57,102 nt of DNA from an uncultured Aquimarina sp. (GCA_947498775.1 CANMLL010000024.1:1-57102), one strand, 5' to 3'. Positions 17,644 to 27,688 are shown, numbered from the stretch's first letter. The notes: generated by a model not told the origin, from the sequence alone. Numbers and translations are program-made.

Positions 17644-18192
17644 ATGATAAAAGTTGGCGATAAGGTTGAAGTATTGGACGAACCCATTTCTGGGAAGGTT
17701 GTTGCAGTAACTGCTAGCGAAGTAACCATTGAAACCGAAGATGGTTTTGAAATGGCTTTTTTTATAAATGAGGTGGTTAAAATTCAATCAGGGGCAATGA
17801 TTATTCCGTCTTTTGAGGAGGTAAACAAAAATTTACAAGAAAAAGAGATTTTTAAAAAGAAACCTAAAAGGCTTGTTGCCAAACCTAAAGAACGTAGTTT
17901 GCCGGCAATGGAAGTAGATTTGCATATCCATAAGTTGATAAAATCGACCCGGGGAATGACAAATCATGATATGGTAACCTTGCAATTGGATACTGCCAAA
18001 AGACAATTAGATTTTGCCATAAGCAAACGGATACCAAAAGTTATCTTTATTCACGGAGTAGGGCAAGGGATTCTAAAAGAAGAACTCAAATACCTGTTTG
18101 GAAGGTATGATAATGTTAGAATTTCTGACGCGGATTATAAAAAATACGGATTGGGCGCTATGGAGTTATACATTGTTCAGAATCCCAAATAG
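17644..18192 (+). CDS. Smr/MutS2-type domain protein
   Basis: About 182 residues. The N-terminal ~65 residues form a small beta-barrel-like domain (IKVGDKVEVLDEPISGKVVAV), often called DUF2027 in Bacteroidota. After a basic linker, the C-terminal Smr domain begins MEVDLHIHKL (the LDLHG-type motif) and contains HGVGQGIL, the HGxGxG loop. Smr domains bind or nick nucleic acids, in MutS2 at branched DNA and elsewhere on colliding ribosomes and mRNA. The ATG at 17644 is chosen because the 73 residues open upstream are low-quality sequence and overlap the small membrane protein gene. Confidence 0.85.
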   Translation: MIKVGDKVEVLDEPISGKVVAVTASEVTIETEDGFEMAFFINEVVKIQSGAMIIPSFEEVNKNLQEKEIFKKKPKRLVAKPKERSLPAMEVDLHIHKLIKSTRGMTNHDMVTLQLDTAKRQLDFAISKRIPKVIFIHGVGQGILKEELKYLFGRYDNVRISDADYKKYGLGAMELYIVQNPK

Positions 18193-18194
18193 TA

Positions 18195-18704
18195 TTACGG
18201 AGTAGTAATTTCATACGATCCAAACTCAAATTCTTCCTCGCGTATCTCGATACCTGGACCAATAAAAGTAATATTTGATAAGGTTATTGTTCTGGTAAAG
18301 GTATTTTCGTTTATAGGAGTATATGATATTGTTGCTACCCCATTAGCACTAATTAATTCTTGGGTTACCAAAACATTTGCAGGAGGTATACTTGAACAGA
18401 AATATTCCTCTCCTGTTATTTGCGAATCGAATTTTCGATATATCAAAACATTAGAAGTACCATTAAGAGTAATCTCTTCACTAGCATTTTCTGCGGGAAC
18501 TCTGTTCAATTCAAAAGAAGTACTAGTAAAATTAAGAGATATTGCCTGATTAGCTTCGGTATCTATTTTATAAATGACAAAATCATTCTCATTAAAACAA
18601 TCTTCTGGCGTAGCTACAAAATTGACATCTGTAGTTATGACATCACCTTCACTACAACCAATTAATAGCATGGTGATCATAAAAATAGAAAGGACCTTAT
18701 TCAT
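18195..18704 (-). CDS. Hypothetical lipoprotein, paralog of its upstream neighbour
   Basis: The 169-residue protein has a lipoprotein signal (MLLIGCSEGD) and a beta-rich body. It aligns across its length with the two ends of the next gene upstream: shared features include the ENDFVIYKI/ENEFVFFKI segment, SNVLIYRKF/SSLIYRQF, a Cys in YFCSSIPPANVLVTEEL-like sequence, and a closing Thr-rich strand pair. It is therefore the compact form of a duplicated envelope lipoprotein. Function is unknown. It starts two bases after its paralog's stop codon, so they form a two-gene operon. Confidence 0.72.
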   Translation of the reverse strand: MNKVLSIFMITMLLIGCSEGDVITTDVNFVATPEDCFNENDFVIYKIDTEANQAISLNFTSTSFELNRVPAENASEEITLNGTSNVLIYRKFDSQITGEEYFCSSIPPANVLVTQELISANGVATISYTPINENTFTRTITLSNITFIGPGIEIREEEFEFGSYEITTP

Positions 18705-18706
18705 GT

Positions 18707-19630
18707 TTAGTTTGGATTTTTTGGTAAATTTCTTCTGTTTTCAACATCTCTAAACCCAAAAGAGAAATCATCATTTTCAAAATTCTCGTTATTACCGTCA
18801 AAAACAATGTTATTTATGTTTACTGTGGTCCTAAAAGTGGTGAGTACTTCGGTATTATTAGGGTCTGGTGATACATCATCATTTCTCTCGGTCGAATCTG
18901 GATCAAGATAATTGAAAAGATCATCCTCCTCAGAAGCATCTGTATTATCATTTCTAGGAGAACCATCACCATCTATATCTTCATTTATTGTGGGAACGCC
19001 ATCACCATCATCATCATTGTCCAAATAATCAGGAGTTCCATCTCCATCTGTGTCTCTTGGGTCATCATTTTCTGCTATTCCATTTTCTAACTCTACGCTG
19101 GTTAGAACATTGTCATCATCATCATCTTGATCTTTGTAGTTTGGTATGCCGTCTCCATCGGTATCATCATCATCAAGATTACCGTTTCCATTAATATCTT
19201 CTTCTTCTGCCGGAACGTTATCTTGATCATCTTCGACCGCAATTTGTGTTTCTATTACTGCAATTCCCGAAACTCCCCGTAATTCTTCAGTTACTATAAT
19301 CTCGCTCGAGGGTATATTAGAACAATAATATGTGTTAGTAATAGTAGTATTAAATTGTCTGTAAATTAAAGAACTTGTACCTTCACTTAAGTCAATAGTG
19401 ATAGGAGTATCAGTAACTATTATTGAATTGAATTCTTCACTAATGAAATTGTAGGATATAGCTTCGTTGTTTGAAGCGTTTATTTTAAAGAAAACAAATT
19501 CATTTTCTAGTGAGCCGTTACAAATCTCTAAGTTAGCATCATCAAACTCGAAGCCAGTAATAATAATATCCCCATCATCACAGGAAAAGAATACAGTTAT
19601 AAAGAAAATAAATGAAAACAGTTTTTTCAC
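18707..19630 (-). CDS. Lipoprotein with thrombospondin type 3-like calcium-binding insert
   Basis: About 307 residues from a GTG at 19630 that gives a clean lipoprotein signal (KKLFSFIFFITVFFSC). The first part matches its smaller downstream paralog. Residues ~125-240 are then very rich in Asp, with repeated D-x-D-x-D-G-D-G units (DTDGDGIPNYKDQDDDDD, DTDGDGTPDYLDNDDDGDG), typical of thrombospondin type 3 repeats that bind calcium. The C-terminal strands again match the paralog, so the acidic block looks inserted into a pre-existing fold. The frame is open to 19831, and an ATG at 19666 is possible, but sequence above it is a dispersed repeat. A surface role is inferred. Confidence 0.75.
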   Translation of the reverse strand: MKKLFSFIFFITVFFSCDDGDIIITGFEFDDANLEICNGSLENEFVFFKINASNNEAISYNFISEEFNSIIVTDTPITIDLSEGTSSLIYRQFNTTITNTYYCSNIPSSEIIVTEELRGVSGIAVIETQIAVEDDQDNVPAEEEDINGNGNLDDDDTDGDGIPNYKDQDDDDDNVLTSVELENGIAENDDPRDTDGDGTPDYLDNDDDGDGVPTINEDIDGDGSPRNDNTDASEEDDLFNYLDPDSTERNDDVSPDPNNTEVLTTFRTTVNINNIVFDGNNENFENDDFSFGFRDVENRRNLPKNPN

Positions 19631-19666
19631 GTAATTACAATTTATGATTATTTTAATCAAATTCAT

Positions 19667-19766
19667 TTTACTCGATAATCGAGATTTAAATGCTCCGAGG
19701 CTTGCCTCGAAATCAAAAATCAGTTTTTTGTAAATGACTCGTGGGCTTGCCCCAAGATTTTTTACT
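19667..19766 (+). repeat. 100-bp three-hairpin repeat, copy 1
   Basis: By direct count 90 of 100 bases match the reverse complement of 49823-49922. It contains three small palindromes: CTCGATAATCGAG, CGAGGCTTGCCTCG and TGGGCTTGCCCA. It lies just upstream of the minus-strand calcium-binding-type lipoprotein gene, in the same orientation relative to that gene as copy 2 has to its own downstream gene. Confidence 0.9.
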
Positions 19767-19988
19767 TTTCTTAAAGACGAAAGAAAATAGAAAATGTTTA
19801 CAAAAACATATACTTTAACAAATATTGACAAAAGTAAAGTAATTGAAAGATTATAACGTATCTGGCATAAAATAATTTTATTTAAACTAGTTTTGTGTTC
19901 GTAAAAATTATGAATATTGTAAAGAAAATAATTTGTTCCTAGGAATGTAATTTATTTTTTGGTTTAAATAACTAGTTATTTGTGTTTT

Positions 19989-21134
19989 ATGCAAAAAGTT
20001 TATTTTGATAGTGCAGCTACTACCAGGGTAAGACCTGAGGTAATTTCGAAAATAGTTTCTGTTCTTGAGGATTTTGGAAATCCTTCTTCAACTCATGGTT
20101 TTGGTCGTTCGGCTAAGAATCATATCGAACAAACCCGTAAGAATATTGCTAATTATCTGGGTGTTAAGGCTTCAGAAATCATATTTACCTCTGGTGGAAC
20201 AGAAGCTGATAACTTGGTCATCAATAGTGCAGTTAGGGATTTAAAAGTAAGGCATATAATCACTTCAAAAATAGAACATCATGCCGTATTGCATACCGTG
20301 CAAGAAATAGAGTCTTTAAGTGGAATCAAAGTAAGTTATGTTAAAATAAATCAAGATGGGTCTATTGATTATGATCATCTAGAAGCTTTGTTAACCGATT
20401 CTAAAGAGAAGACTTTAGTCAGTTTAATGCATGTTAATAATGAAGTGGGTACTATTTTAGATATTTATAGGGTTGGTGAATTATGCAAAGCATACGATGC
20501 ACTTTTTCATAGCGATATGGTACAATCGATCGGCCATCTCAAAGTAAATATAAACGAGTTGCATGTTGATTTTACGGCAGTTAGTGCACATAAATTTCAC
20601 GGTCCCAAAGGAGTAGGTTTTGCCTATATCCGTAAGAATTCTGGTTTGAAACCATTAATTTTTGGGGGCGAGCAGGAGCGGGGATATCGTGCAGGTACAG
20701 AAAGTGTACATAATATAGTAGGGATGGACGAAGCTTTACGACTTGCCTATGAGCATCTTGATGAAGAAAGCAATTATGTAGCCGATTTAAAACAATACTT
20801 TATAGAAGCCTTAAAAAAGAATATTGAAGGTGTAAAATTTAATGCCAAGTGTTGTGATCCGGATCATTCTACCTATACATTAATCAATGTTTGTTTGCCT
20901 TTACCCGAAGAAAAAGCAGGAATATTGCTATTTCATCTTGATATTAAAGGGATTGCCTGTTCAAAAGGAAGTGCTTGCCAAAGTGGGAGTAGTAAAGGGT
21001 CACATGTGCTTACAGAGCTCCTTTCTGAAGAAGATCTTAAAAAACCATCGATACGTTTTTCTTTTTCAAAATACAACACCAAAGAAGAAGTTGATTATGT
21101 AATTGATGTTTTGAAGAAGTTTATGGAGAACTGA
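19989..21134 (+). CDS. Cysteine desulfurase family protein (IscS/NifS-like)
   Basis: About 381 residues, a class V PLP aminotransferase. Visible signatures: YFDSAATTRVRPEV at the start, SGGTEADNLVI, the PLP Lys in AVSAHKFHGPKGVGF, GTESVHNIVGM, and the active-site Cys in KGIACSKGSACQSGSS. It removes sulfur from cysteine for iron-sulfur clusters or tRNA thiolation. No iscU, iscR or thiI gene is adjacent, so the acceptor is unclear. The ATG at 19989 (MQKVYFDS) is preferred to the ATG at 19980, since family members start directly at the YFD motif. Confidence 0.88.
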   Translation: MQKVYFDSAATTRVRPEVISKIVSVLEDFGNPSSTHGFGRSAKNHIEQTRKNIANYLGVKASEIIFTSGGTEADNLVINSAVRDLKVRHIITSKIEHHAVLHTVQEIESLSGIKVSYVKINQDGSIDYDHLEALLTDSKEKTLVSLMHVNNEVGTILDIYRVGELCKAYDALFHSDMVQSIGHLKVNINELHVDFTAVSAHKFHGPKGVGFAYIRKNSGLKPLIFGGEQERGYRAGTESVHNIVGMDEALRLAYEHLDEESNYVADLKQYFIEALKKNIEGVKFNAKCCDPDHSTYTLINVCLPLPEEKAGILLFHLDIKGIACSKGSACQSGSSKGSHVLTELLSEEDLKKPSIRFSFSKYNTKEEVDYVIDVLKKFMEN

Positions 21135-21141
21135 TTTTTTA

Positions 21142-23790
21142 TTACTTGACTAGATAACGAATCCCTAAGATCAAAAAACCTTCTATTGTGTCACTGATTC
21201 TACTTTCTGTATAATTTATTGCATTGAAGTTTTCGGTAATTTTTGCGCTATTAATATTTATTATATTATTACCTTCTAATAATATTTCCCAATGATTGTT
21301 TACAGAAAATTGTAGACTCGGTCTAATATCAAATATTTCAGTCCGATCTATATCTGTTTCATACATGGCATATTCACCACCTAATTTCCAGTTAAGCTTT
21401 TTGCGAAATAGAGAACCATTAATATAGAAATAAGGTTTAAGAGACGAAGATTCTGTCTCGATGTTATTTACTGTTGTAGTGTAGTTAAGTATATCATAAG
21501 CTAATCCAGTATTGAGATTGATTCCTTTTCTAAAATTAGTATAAATTCCTGATACCAGACTAAATCTTGAGGTTTTAGAAATATTTTCCTGCGAATTGAT
21601 TTGATTTTCCTCCTCTGTAAATGACCAGGTAGGATTAGCAAATACGTTAAGCCTTAGTTTATTTTGGGCGTATTTGATTCTTGACCCTAAGGTAATTCGG
21701 TTTTGATTTTTGCCTGTTATATTTTGAAAATTTATGATGCTATTTTCAAGAAAAGTATTCATGGTTAAAAACCGAGGTGAAAAACTATAATTACCAAATA
21801 ACAGCAGATTGGTTCCAGACTTTGGATCCAGATAAAAATAATTTGCCCGAATCGAATGCGATGGAAATATCTGATCTCTTGAAACAGAACTACGTAATTG
21901 TTGTCTAAAATAATCTTTAACGATAGGATCGTTATTGATCGTTTTACTATCGGGTATTTGATAATCGTAGGCATATTCAAAACCAAGTTGTTGTGATACA
22001 TTAAAGCGATAATCTAAAGACAAAGAAGGTAAAAAGAAATATCGTTCAAAAAACTCATCAAATCTTTTAAAAGACACATAACTATATTGTGTTTTAGCTT
22101 TATAATACAGCTTTCCGGACATATTTCCTTTATATTGTAAACCAAAATAACTATCAGTGCGATCCGTTTCTATATTGTTTGCAAACACATCATTATTTTC
22201 AAGAGTATTTTTAAACACATCTTTTGAAAAAAAAACTCCTTGATGTAACCCCAGTTTTGAATTCTCGAACTTAGTTGAAGTTTGCAATTCATATCCATAA
22301 GTTCTCAATTTTTTATCCTGAAATTGAAAGAGATCAAACGTATTTGCAAAATTAAGATTTAAAAAAGGTTGATCAGATTGTATGTTTAGATTGTTTTCTG
22401 AATTTTGAATTTCAGCAATACCAGACCAGACTAGTAGCATTTTTGGGCTTATTTTTTTCGTAATCGATACTTTTTGATTGATAGCATGCCCTTTGTTTGT
22501 TATTTGCTGAAAAAAGCGGGTCGTATTTTGTTGAGACCTGTTATCAACTATATAGTTATCATCAGAATTTTGTGGATTATATGAAAACACATAATTAATG
22601 AAACTTTTTTTGTTAGGTTGGTAACCCAATTCCAACAGGGTGGTATTCAGAAAAAAAATACTTTCTACAGCTCTGGATTCTTGTTGTTGCGCATCCAGAT
22701 TTTCGAAGAAATTTCTTGTTAGTAAAAAACGTTGTGACTGATTTGTATTGCTTGTTACATTAAGCAAAGAAGCTTTTATTTTTTTAGATGGTCTATACAC
22801 AAAACTCAAAGCCCCGAAAGTATTTTCTCTTTGCGAGACATCAAGAGTGGGATCAAAAAACTTTGGTGTTTGATCGTTTTGTTGTTGTGTTGGTAAATCG
22901 ACAATATTTAAATCTTCTGATTCCCGGGTCTGGACAAGTTGGGTATATTCATATGAAGTAAGCGATTGCTTGCCCAAGTTATTCCAGTCCCCAATAAACC
23001 CTAATTTGAGCTTGCCCCCTAATCGATATAAATTTGAATGCATTCGTACTTTCCTTGCAATACCGACTTCAATCAGTACATCTCCTGTTATTTTATTTTT
23101 GTATTCATCTTTGATCGTAATATCCAGTGCGCGTATTTGCTTGTTGTCAAATCCTTCAAGATTTCCGAAATCATGGTACTTATCGAGATAACGTATGCCT
23201 TCAACCATTTTTGAAGTAATACTTTCTGATGTGGTACGGTGCTGTTTTTTAAATAGTTCTTCGCCATCAATCAACAGCTTTTGGACAATTTTTCCGTTAA
23301 CCGCAATTTGCCCTGCGGGAGTTATCTCCACACCAGGTAGTTTTTCTAATACGTTACTTAGGTTTTTTTCGGTACCGTTCGTTAATTTTTTAAGATCATA
23401 GGTTATGGTATCTTGTTGTATTTTAATAACTTCGGGGATATATTCTAAAAATACTTCTCCTAAAGTTTCTGTTTTTTCGGTTAGGATAACGTCTTTGGTA
23501 ATTAGGCTTGAAATATTCTTTATTTTGATGGTATCGATAATACTTTCATATTCTATATGTGTTATTTTTAAGGTGTAGATTCCTGCTTTTTTCAGCTCTA
23601 GTTCATATTCCCCTTGAGCATCACTAATAGTATAAGTAACAAGTTTTCCATCAACAAGGTTGACCTGTATTGTTGCCAAAGCAATACCCAGTGAATTTGC
23701 TTCATTGATAATTTTTCCGGTAATCTTATATTGGCACCATGAAGGTATGACGGTTAGTAATAGTAAGCCTGTTAAAAGAACTCTTGGCAT
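21142..23790 (-). CDS. TonB-receptor-like outer membrane protein with carboxypeptidase-like N-domain
   Basis: The 882-residue protein has a signal peptide (to about Cys19), then a carboxypeptidase D regulatory-like domain (about 22-105, ITGKIINEANSLGIALATIQV and DAQGEYELELKKAGIYTLKI). A plug-like region follows at ~115-215 (LSNVLEKLPGVEITPAGQIAVNGKIVQKLLIDGEELF), then a long beta-barrel of aromatic-ended strands. Unlike SusC it has no SusD partner. The nearest upstream gene on the strand is a GLPGLI protein, a common pairing in Bacteroidota. The substrate is unknown; peptides or metals have been suggested for relatives, but nothing here decides it. Confidence 0.82.
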   Translation of the reverse strand: MPRVLLTGLLLLTVIPSWCQYKITGKIINEANSLGIALATIQVNLVDGKLVTYTISDAQGEYELELKKAGIYTLKITHIEYESIIDTIKIKNISSLITKDVILTEKTETLGEVFLEYIPEVIKIQQDTITYDLKKLTNGTEKNLSNVLEKLPGVEITPAGQIAVNGKIVQKLLIDGEELFKKQHRTTSESITSKMVEGIRYLDKYHDFGNLEGFDNKQIRALDITIKDEYKNKITGDVLIEVGIARKVRMHSNLYRLGGKLKLGFIGDWNNLGKQSLTSYEYTQLVQTRESEDLNIVDLPTQQQNDQTPKFFDPTLDVSQRENTFGALSFVYRPSKKIKASLLNVTSNTNQSQRFLLTRNFFENLDAQQQESRAVESIFFLNTTLLELGYQPNKKSFINYVFSYNPQNSDDNYIVDNRSQQNTTRFFQQITNKGHAINQKVSITKKISPKMLLVWSGIAEIQNSENNLNIQSDQPFLNLNFANTFDLFQFQDKKLRTYGYELQTSTKFENSKLGLHQGVFFSKDVFKNTLENNDVFANNIETDRTDSYFGLQYKGNMSGKLYYKAKTQYSYVSFKRFDEFFERYFFLPSLSLDYRFNVSQQLGFEYAYDYQIPDSKTINNDPIVKDYFRQQLRSSVSRDQIFPSHSIRANYFYLDPKSGTNLLLFGNYSFSPRFLTMNTFLENSIINFQNITGKNQNRITLGSRIKYAQNKLRLNVFANPTWSFTEEENQINSQENISKTSRFSLVSGIYTNFRKGINLNTGLAYDILNYTTTVNNIETESSSLKPYFYINGSLFRKKLNWKLGGEYAMYETDIDRTEIFDIRPSLQFSVNNHWEILLEGNNIININSAKITENFNAINYTESRISDTIEGFLILGIRYLVK

Positions 23791-23897
23791 ATAGATGTTA
23801 AGTTATAATATCAAAAATAAAAAGACTTTTTATAGTAGTATAAAAAGTCTAATCATTTAATTTGGGCTTCAGTATTTCTAGGTAATCGTTTATATTT

Positions 23898-24644
23898 TTA
23901 ATTATTCCCACCAGAGACTCTTACTACGGTACCATCGGGTCTGGTTATTGTTCTTGGTTTGAGCATTTCTGACATATATTCATCAAACTCTTTAGGCTTC
24001 ATAAAATTCCCCTCTGGCTTGGGGATAATAATATTGTCATTTTCCTTTTTGATAGAAGTTGCAGTATAAAAAAACTTTTCTCCATATTGTAACTGCAATA
24101 TTAATCCTGGTAATCCTGAGAATCTACTTGGTCCATCATTTATTGGGATTTGGTCGGTGTACCAAGCAACAACTTTTACTCCTTTATCATCTGTAAGTGT
24201 TGCTAATTTACAATTATAGCCTGATATTTTTTGTGTTTTATCTTTTATTTCCCAATCATAAATGGTCAAATTCTGCTCTTTTATAGGGTTTATTTCACCA
24301 AACCGAGCAAATATTTCACCAAAATCTGTGAATAATAATTTTTCATTATGATTTTTATATACGCTTACTTTTACTACTCTTTTAGTTGAAACTACCTGCT
24401 CATTGCTATTTTCTGGATCTTCAGTAATAATTGGAGCTTTGTCTATCGCTCCATACCATGATATTCCATTATTATATAATAGTATAAAATTAGATTCTGT
24501 AGTTGAATTTTTCCATTTTTCTATGGCTTCTTCAATATTCCCATCTGTACTTGATGAAAAACTTTTGTATTTAATACTATAAGTTTGTGACCATACTGCG
24601 AATTGTATTAAAAACACTACTAATATTGTAATTAATTTTTTCAT
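23898..24644 (-). CDS. GLPGLI family secreted protein
   Basis: The 248-residue protein has a signal peptide (cleavage near VWSQ) and the name-giving motif in SGLPGLILQLQYGEKFFYTATSI, preceded by the usual KISGYNCKLATL and VVAWYTDQIPINDGPSRF segments. GLPGLI proteins are exported, of unknown function, and often encoded next to TonB-dependent receptor-like proteins, as here. The C-terminus ends DGTVVRVSGGNN. There are about 100 bases between it and the receptor-like gene downstream, so they may share a transcript. Confidence 0.88.
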   Translation of the reverse strand: MKKLITILVVFLIQFAVWSQTYSIKYKSFSSSTDGNIEEAIEKWKNSTTESNFILLYNNGISWYGAIDKAPIITEDPENSNEQVVSTKRVVKVSVYKNHNEKLLFTDFGEIFARFGEINPIKEQNLTIYDWEIKDKTQKISGYNCKLATLTDDKGVKVVAWYTDQIPINDGPSRFSGLPGLILQLQYGEKFFYTATSIKKENDNIIIPKPEGNFMKPKEFDEYMSEMLKPRTITRPDGTVVRVSGGNN

Positions 24645-24805
24645 GTGTGATTGTAATATAAATTTATTTATTATATCTAAAAGGATATTAAAGTAAATTG
24701 TTTGAATATATTTGAAATAATTATTGAAATCAGTTTGAATGATAAAACAGAATAACAGAAATAAGTGTCAGTCTGTTATTCTGTTTTCCTATTTCTCAGT
24801 TATTT

Positions 24806-24988
24806 TTAAACACACCAACATTCGGTATAAGAATAACTTCCTCCATCAGTATCAACCGTTGTCGTTTCACATCGCTCTAATTTACAAAAAAAGAAAGCTT
24901 CATCTTCTACACTTATCGCTTTATTTTCCAGATTGGTAAACGATACCATACCAATGGCGAATAGCCCCAGTAAACATAAATTTTTCAT
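24806..24988 (-). CDS. Small secreted Cys-containing peptide
   Basis: The 60-residue product has an N-terminal hydrophobic signal (MKNLCLLGLFAIGMVSF) and a short mature part with four Cys and an acidic, Ser/Thr/Tyr-rich centre (CETTTVDTDGGSYSYTECWC). No family recognised. Codon use looks ordinary and a signal-peptide-plus-Cys layout is unlikely by chance, so I think it is real. It may be a secreted peptide with two disulfides. It sits between the GLPGLI gene and the TonB receptor gene on the same strand but with gaps of more than 150 bases on both sides. Confidence 0.6.
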   Translation of the reverse strand: MKNLCLLGLFAIGMVSFTNLENKAISVEDEAFFFCKLERCETTTVDTDGGSYSYTECWCV

Positions 24989-25219
24989 TTGTACATGATT
25001 TAAGTGAATAAATAATTGTTACAAATAAAAGTAGTAAAAGTTATTTACTTAAGTTTATAGTCATATAGCAATATTAATACGGTCAAACTATCAGTTTTAG
25101 TTAATGTACCTAGTTTTTAGTGATATTGTATATTTAAAATTTCAGATATACTTAAATGAGTCACCTCAATACGTAAAAAGTTCAATAATTAAGATTTTAT
25201 TTTCAAATAAGTAAAAAAC

Positions 25220-27688
25220 TTAAAACTTCATTCCTAATCGTACATTAAAAACCCGTGGGGTTAAAAAATTAGGAATGGCAAATTGTCGTTGGGTCGAGGC
25301 ATCTCTTACAAAAGTGTTGGTAATCGAATTCTGATTATCAAAAATGTTATAGATCTCAACACCGAGACTTAATTCTCTAAAAGTGTTCAAAAAATTCCCA
25401 TGCTTTAACCTTTTGTCAGGATCCACTACTACATAGGATATCCCAAGATCTGCTCTACGGTAATCTCGTAGTCGAGATTGAAAATCATAAGGGTCTGCGT
25501 AGCTCGGCGATCCACCAGGAACTCCTGTTTGGTAAACCATATTAAGATACATTTTCAAACTGGGTATAGAAGGAACGTAATCTTGAAAAAGAACTCCAAT
25601 TTTTAGTCGTTGATCTGTAGGTCTTGATATATATCCTCGATCATCAATATTCTCTTCGGTTTTTAGGTACCCTAAACTTACCCAGCTTTCAGTTCCTGGA
25701 ACAAACTCTCCATTAAGCCTAAGATCTAATCCTTGTGCATAAGCTTCTGCATTATTTCGGGCACGGTATCTAATTCGTACATTTTCAATAGTATACGGAT
25801 TTACATCTGTTAATTTTTTATAATAGATTTCCGAAGTAAGCTTAAAAGGACGGTTCCACATCTTAAAACTATAATCATTGCCAACCACCACATGGATGGA
25901 TTGTTGTGCCTTAACTTCTGGTCTTACAACTCCCAAAGAATCTCTTAATTCTCTATAAAATGGGGGTTGATGATATAATCCACCAGAGATCCTAAAAACC
26001 ATGTCTGCTTTCCAGTCTGGCTTTATTGCAAATTGTGCCCTTGGGCTAAATACAATTTGAGAATCCGTACTTGCTACTGTACTGCCCGAAACATTCCAGT
26101 TATGAGCTCTCACACCAATATTAGCCCAAATTTCATTTTCTTTGATGTTAGATCGAAGACTGTACTGTGCATAGCCAGAAATGCGGTCAATTTTAGCTTC
26201 ATTGATAGCTCTTACACTCACAAACGGCACAATTGGGCTAGAAAAAGGAGTGTGAGGTTGATCGTTTATGATGTCTAAAATAGGTGGACGAATAGAAAAA
26301 CCTGCAGAATCTATAATTTCGTATTCCTGTAGGCGATCTTTTATATCTTCAGCTGTGTATTTTAGTCCCCAATCAAATTGATGTTTATCAGATATATAAG
26401 TTCCTTTATGTTCGATATTAAATATTAAAGCATCCAGATCGTTACGCGCATGGGTTAATTGTGTTCCAACACCCTCGGCAAATTCTACTTCTCCCAGGTC
26501 TTCACTACCGATATCAGTATTTACTGTTCCCAATGCATATGCGGCTAGAATATCATAATACTCCTGTTCTTGGGTTTGATATCCCGAAGCGATTAGTTTT
26601 AAGGTCAAATTTTCATTTGGGCGATAGGTTCCTTTTAAGGCTCCAAAATAGGTGTCATACTTATCTTCTTCTTGGCCTTGATAGTTTACTATAAGCGCTT
26701 GTACGGTTTGTAATGTTCCAAAATTTACTTGTTCTCTTAGGGGTTCGTAATCGTATTTGTTAATGGCCAAATTACCTAAGAATCCGAGTTCAAATTTATC
26801 AGAAAAATTATAGGATAAATACGTCTGGATATCTGCAAATAAGGGCTCGAAATTGGTTTCGGTATTTCTGGCATCTACCAGCAAACTATTGTCTCTATAT
26901 CGCACACCCACAATACCAGAGAGTTTTTTGTTTTTAGAAATCCCTCCTGCAGATATACTTCCTCCAAGAAGACTTAAATTAGCCGATGCTCCTAGTCTAG
27001 TTGGTCTTTTATAGGTGATATCCAAAACCGATGAAAGTTTGTCACCATATTTTGCTTGAAAACCTCCTGCAGAAAAATCTACGTTGCGTACAAGATCAGT
27101 ATTTACAAAACTTAAACCTTCCTGCTGACCGGATCTAATTAAAAAAGGGCGGTATACTTCAATTTCATTTACGTATACTAAGTTTTCGTCATAGTTTCCT
27201 CCCCGTACCGAGTATTGGGTACTCAGTTCGTTGTTAGAACTCACTCCGGGTAGACTTTTAAGCAAACCTTCAACTCCTGCATTGGCAGAAGGTGTTGTTC
27301 TGATAGTTTCAGGATCTAGTGTTGTAATACCTTCGACAGTTTTTCTTTCTCTACCTGATATTATAACCGTGCTAATTTGTTCAACATTGGTGTTAAGTAC
27401 TGGGTTGAGTTCGTACTCTTGATTTTCTTCTAGTTTGATTGTAAACTGAAGACTTTTTAAGGCAATATGAGAAATGTTTATTTGCACTTCCTGGTTGGCA
27501 GGAATACTAAGTTCGTATACACCATTTTTATCTGATTGGGTACCCGAATTGTTATAGGTGATGTTGGCACCTTGCACGGGTGTATTATTTTCATCAAGTA
27601 TGATACCTTTTAGGGTAGCGTTTTGTGCCAAAGAAGAAAAACTGATTAGCATCAGAGAAATCAGTAAAAAGAAAAATTGATTTTTCAA
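25220..27688 (-). CDS. TonB-dependent receptor with carboxypeptidase-like regulatory domain
   Basis: The 822-residue protein has a signal peptide (to about AQNA), a carboxypeptidase-like beta-sandwich domain (about 25-100: LKGIILDENNTPVQGANITYNN), a plug domain (about 115-235: LLKSLPGVSSNN, YSVRGGNYDENLVYVNEIEVYRP) and a beta-barrel ending in NVRLGMKF, with terminal Phe as needed for outer-membrane insertion. It would import a ligand using TonB energy; which ligand is not evident. It starts 14 bases after the stop of the M23 peptidase gene, forming an operon I recall as conserved in flavobacteria, which suggests a link to cell-wall remodelling or surface assembly. Confidence 0.88.
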   Translation of the reverse strand: MKNQFFFLLISLMLISFSSLAQNATLKGIILDENNTPVQGANITYNNSGTQSDKNGVYELSIPANQEVQINISHIALKSLQFTIKLEENQEYELNPVLNTNVEQISTVIISGRERKTVEGITTLDPETIRTTPSANAGVEGLLKSLPGVSSNNELSTQYSVRGGNYDENLVYVNEIEVYRPFLIRSGQQEGLSFVNTDLVRNVDFSAGGFQAKYGDKLSSVLDITYKRPTRLGASANLSLLGGSISAGGISKNKKLSGIVGVRYRDNSLLVDARNTETNFEPLFADIQTYLSYNFSDKFELGFLGNLAINKYDYEPLREQVNFGTLQTVQALIVNYQGQEEDKYDTYFGALKGTYRPNENLTLKLIASGYQTQEQEYYDILAAYALGTVNTDIGSEDLGEVEFAEGVGTQLTHARNDLDALIFNIEHKGTYISDKHQFDWGLKYTAEDIKDRLQEYEIIDSAGFSIRPPILDIINDQPHTPFSSPIVPFVSVRAINEAKIDRISGYAQYSLRSNIKENEIWANIGVRAHNWNVSGSTVASTDSQIVFSPRAQFAIKPDWKADMVFRISGGLYHQPPFYRELRDSLGVVRPEVKAQQSIHVVVGNDYSFKMWNRPFKLTSEIYYKKLTDVNPYTIENVRIRYRARNNAEAYAQGLDLRLNGEFVPGTESWVSLGYLKTEENIDDRGYISRPTDQRLKIGVLFQDYVPSIPSLKMYLNMVYQTGVPGGSPSYADPYDFQSRLRDYRRADLGISYVVVDPDKRLKHGNFLNTFRELSLGVEIYNIFDNQNSITNTFVRDASTQRQFAIPNFLTPRVFNVRLGMKF

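Noticed and set aside
18988..19194. His-rich 68-codon plus-strand frame
   Set aside because: It is the complement of the GAT/GAC-rich calcium-binding repeat block; CAT/CAC runs arise automatically there.
19667..19831. N-terminal extension of the calcium-binding-type lipoprotein
   Set aside because: It would be encoded by the dispersed repeat and would bury the lipoprotein signal inside the protein.
24739..24939. 66-codon plus-strand frame
   Set aside because: Antisense to the small secreted Cys peptide, whose signal peptide makes it the better candidate.
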